DNA from: JARFQH01 sp963825595
GTDB taxonomy: Bacteria > Desulfobacterota > Desulfobacteria > Desulfobacterales > SG8-13
Assembly: GCA_963825595.1 (NCBI GenBank)
Contig: CAWGUE010000012.1
Location: 5,590 to 69,589, forward strand
DNA length: 64,000 nucleotides
Direction: 5' to 3'
The notes under the pieces were generated by a model. That model saw nothing but the letters and a program-made list of their open reading frames with translations. It was not told the DNA's origin and searched no databases. Below are positions 61,971-64,000 of the stretch, one piece after another (position 1 is the stretch's first letter; each line of letters opens with the position of its first letter). A program made the translations under genes and the position numbers.

Positions 61971-63977
61971 TTACTTAAGCCCCAAGTCCCAATTCCACAA
62001 ACCCGGCCTCTTCTTCAGTTCGATACCGCTTGGAACAGGCTCCACCAAATGGACAAAAACCTGGTAACCCGCCCTCCTCAGCTCAGCCACCTTATCCTTG
62101 AGATCCAGCTTCCAGTTCGGAAACACCCAATAGTTCTGTCCATAGCGGTGCACCCATGCCTTCTCCCCCTTCGGGCTGGTAAACGGCTGGTCCACTTCGA
62201 TGCTATCGGATATGGTGCGGGATACACAAAGTGGCCAATTGCCCCCGATGACCATGCCCAGCGGCAACGGGCTTTGGCGCGGCAGCGTCAGATAGTCGTC
62301 TCCGCCCAACTCGGGGCTGACGATGGCACCGGAAAAGCCGAGTTCGGCGGCAATTCCGAGCGCCAAGGGGTTGCTCAGGTTACAGAACGGGCCGGCCCAG
62401 AGGTTCAGATTGTTTTTGGACTCTATCAACCCTGTCTGCCAGGGTGTATTCAGTATGAAGTGGCGGGCACCTTGGCGCCGTGCGGACATGACGGAATCCA
62501 TCACGGCATTCTCATCCTCAGGCCAGACAACAGGCGGGAGCCACCACCATACCCGGGGCAGCACGTGCGCCGGCACCTTATCGAGAACTTCCTTCGTCAG
62601 CCACAGGCCGATGCGTCCGGAAGCCAACCGCCTGTTGAGATGCCGATAGACGTGAAGCTCTTGAGCCTTTGGTTTTTGTTTGATGACTCCGGGCAATTGA
62701 AGACGAAAAACCGGTAGGGCCGTCTCCGGTTCTTGCGACAAATTGAGCTCCCGCTCCAGACCCTTCAGAAGTTCATCCAGAAACTTTTCGCGCCGGTCAG
62801 TCAAAAAAACGGGGGTGCCCCTGACCGGTGGGCGGTTTGTGGCCGGGGAAAGAGTCAAACGGCCTTTTTTCGGTACCCCCCTGCCCACCCTCTGAACGGC
62901 ATGCCAGTTCTCATCCTCGTAACCCAGACGCAACACATCTCCCTGGAAAAGATCGATTCTGGGGACAACATACGGTCTTCTGGTTGGCCCTTGCACACGG
63001 CCCACAAACAGCCCCGATCCGGTCTGAGATTTGATGTCGACCGGATTCTGCGGCTTCTGTGGCAAAAAACGGTAGTGCGTACCCGGTCGGCCCAGGGCTT
63101 GCTCCAGCAGGGCCACCGCTGTTTTTTTGATTTGTACCCGGCTTTCGGGCTGATCATCGATGTCCCGCAGCATCCGATACGCTTGAACCGTGTAGTAAAC
63201 GTAATGCGGCCCTTTTTTACGACCCTCTATTTTCCAAGCTTTCACCGCCGGCTGGTGCAGGACAATGTCGACCAGGACATCCAGGGACAGGTCGTGGCAG
63301 GAAAAATAGCGTCGCGACTGTCGGTTATGGGTGTACTGCCGGCGGCAAGGCTGCACGCAGCGACCCCTGAGGCTGCTTTTTCCACCCATGTAGGAGCTCC
63401 AGTAGCACCGGCCGGAAACCCCGTAGCAGAGCGCACCGTGGACGAAGATCTCCAACCCGACTCCTTGCGGGCAGGCGGCGGCCAACGACTTGATTTCATC
63501 GACGGAAAGCTCGCGGGGCAAAACGATCCGACTGACGTGTGGAAAGCCTTGAATTTGTTTCAGAGCGGACCCAGAACTGAAATTTGCCAGAGTGGACAGG
63601 TGAATTTCACCGCTATAACCGGTTTGCCGGGCCAGTGCAATCAACCCGAGATCCTGGATAATCAGGGCATCGGGGGCCACCGACAGCTGGAGTTGTTTCA
63701 ATAACGCACCGGCTTGGTTCAGATCGTGCGGTTTTAGGAGGGCGTTGAGCGCGACATAAACTTTGGTCCCCTTTGCGTGCGCCAGCCGGGTCAGTGCCGC
63801 GAGTTCGTTGAGGGTGAAATTCTTGGCCTCCATGCGGGCCGAAAAGTTTTTCAGCCCGCAATATACGGCATCTGCACCGGCCCCCACAGCCGCCAGAAAC
63901 GCCAACCGGTTGCCGGCCGGTGCCAGGATTTCGGGTTTGGATGGCGCATTGTTTGAGCGTGGCGTCGGGGACATCAT
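61971..63977 (-). CDS. Peptidase U32 family protein
   Basis: The 668-residue protein has the U32 opening KPEILAPAGNRLAFLAAVGA (about 14-33) and GADAVYCGLKNFSARMEAKNF, the cysteine-containing HGALCYGVSGRCYWS segment (about 178-192) and RGRCVQPCRR. Characterised U32 proteins (RlhA, TrhP) make hydroxylated bases in RNA using iron-sulfur clusters and prephenate-derived donors; the family was named as peptidases. It is longer than the typical ~450, with a second U32-like half at the C terminus. First gene of the U32-GT39-yjbQ run; the start is ATG 63977 or 63974. Confidence 0.88.
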   Translation of the reverse strand: MMSPTPRSNNAPSKPEILAPAGNRLAFLAAVGAGADAVYCGLKNFSARMEAKNFTLNELAALTRLAHAKGTKVYVALNALLKPHDLNQAGALLKQLQLSVAPDALIIQDLGLIALARQTGYSGEIHLSTLANFSSGSALKQIQGFPHVSRIVLPRELSVDEIKSLAAACPQGVGLEIFVHGALCYGVSGRCYWSSYMGGKSSLRGRCVQPCRRQYTHNRQSRRYFSCHDLSLDVLVDIVLHQPAVKAWKIEGRKKGPHYVYYTVQAYRMLRDIDDQPESRVQIKKTAVALLEQALGRPGTHYRFLPQKPQNPVDIKSQTGSGLFVGRVQGPTRRPYVVPRIDLFQGDVLRLGYEDENWHAVQRVGRGVPKKGRLTLSPATNRPPVRGTPVFLTDRREKFLDELLKGLERELNLSQEPETALPVFRLQLPGVIKQKPKAQELHVYRHLNRRLASGRIGLWLTKEVLDKVPAHVLPRVWWWLPPVVWPEDENAVMDSVMSARRQGARHFILNTPWQTGLIESKNNLNLWAGPFCNLSNPLALGIAAELGFSGAIVSPELGGDDYLTLPRQSPLPLGMVIGGNWPLCVSRTISDSIEVDQPFTSPKGEKAWVHRYGQNYWVFPNWKLDLKDKVAELRRAGYQVFVHLVEPVPSGIELKKRPGLWNWDLGLK

Positions 63978-64000
63978 TTTTCTGCCGATGATTGTTGTTT

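Noticed and set aside
62733..63704. 323-codon plus-strand frame
   Set aside because: Antisense to the U32 gene and without family similarity.

Overview
The window reads as a chromosomal, largely housekeeping segment of a Gram-negative anaerobe of the Desulfobacterota, most likely a Desulfosarcina-like member of the Desulfobacterales. This is an inference from gene content and arrangement: an F1Fo operon with paired b' and b subunits but no a or c genes, a bactofilin, LptD and KdsB (so an LPS outer membrane) together with RNase J, a RicT/HolB/MetG cluster, and a fused cysteine synthase/CysRS-like protein. No rRNA, CRISPR array, prophage or complete insertion sequence was seen.

Layout. Positions 1-17221 are almost entirely on the minus strand. 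Read in the direction of transcription they hold an LD-carboxypeptidase and a class-C beta-lactamase-like serine hydrolase, the rod-shape cluster mreB-mreC-mreD-mrdA-rodA, a bactofilin, the ATP synthase genes b'-b-delta-alpha-gamma-beta-epsilon, a terminator, a short GlmU-like uridylyltransferase, zapB, zapA and a 6S RNA. This links wall synthesis, cell shape and division. A tRNA-Pro(GGG) lies on the plus strand at 17257. Positions 17.7-24 kb hold an HD-GYP response regulator, HMG-CoA lyase, a GT4 glycosyltransferase and two methyltransferases. Positions 24-29 kb hold plsC, RNase J and ftsK on the minus strand. Positions 29-34 kb are accessory: an outer-membrane barrel protein, a LarA-like isomerase, a ferredoxin, two uncharacterised proteins and several repeats. 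Positions 34-39 kb hold the cysK/cysS-like fusion, tmk, a YhaM-like exoribonuclease and a frameshifted surE. Positions 39-51.5 kb run on the plus strand: lptD, a NusG-like factor, an HU/IHF protein, holB, ricT, metG, kdsB and a 1266-residue GlmS-like protein. Positions 52-56 kb hold pyrG, a LolA-like secreted protein and eno on the minus strand and a coiled-coil protein on the plus strand. A winged-helix-like protein and a Cache/HAMP membrane sensor follow. The right end is a minus-strand operon of a U32 peptidase-family protein, a GT39-type glycosyltransferase with TPRs, and YjbQ.

Most unusual: (1) the CysK::CysRS-like fusion, whose synthetase half has lost the KMSKS motif and two of four zinc ligands; (2) the giant GlmS-like protein, which keeps the catalytic landmarks of GlmS but carries a leader before the N-terminal cysteine, large insertions and a new C-terminal region; (3) several families of intergenic inverted repeats, including two copies of an element with an exactly 97-bp core, a 124-bp MITE-like element with perfect 16-bp ends, a nonamer array between rnj and ftsK, and REP-like palindromes; (4) surE broken by one extra C at a CCC-C site.
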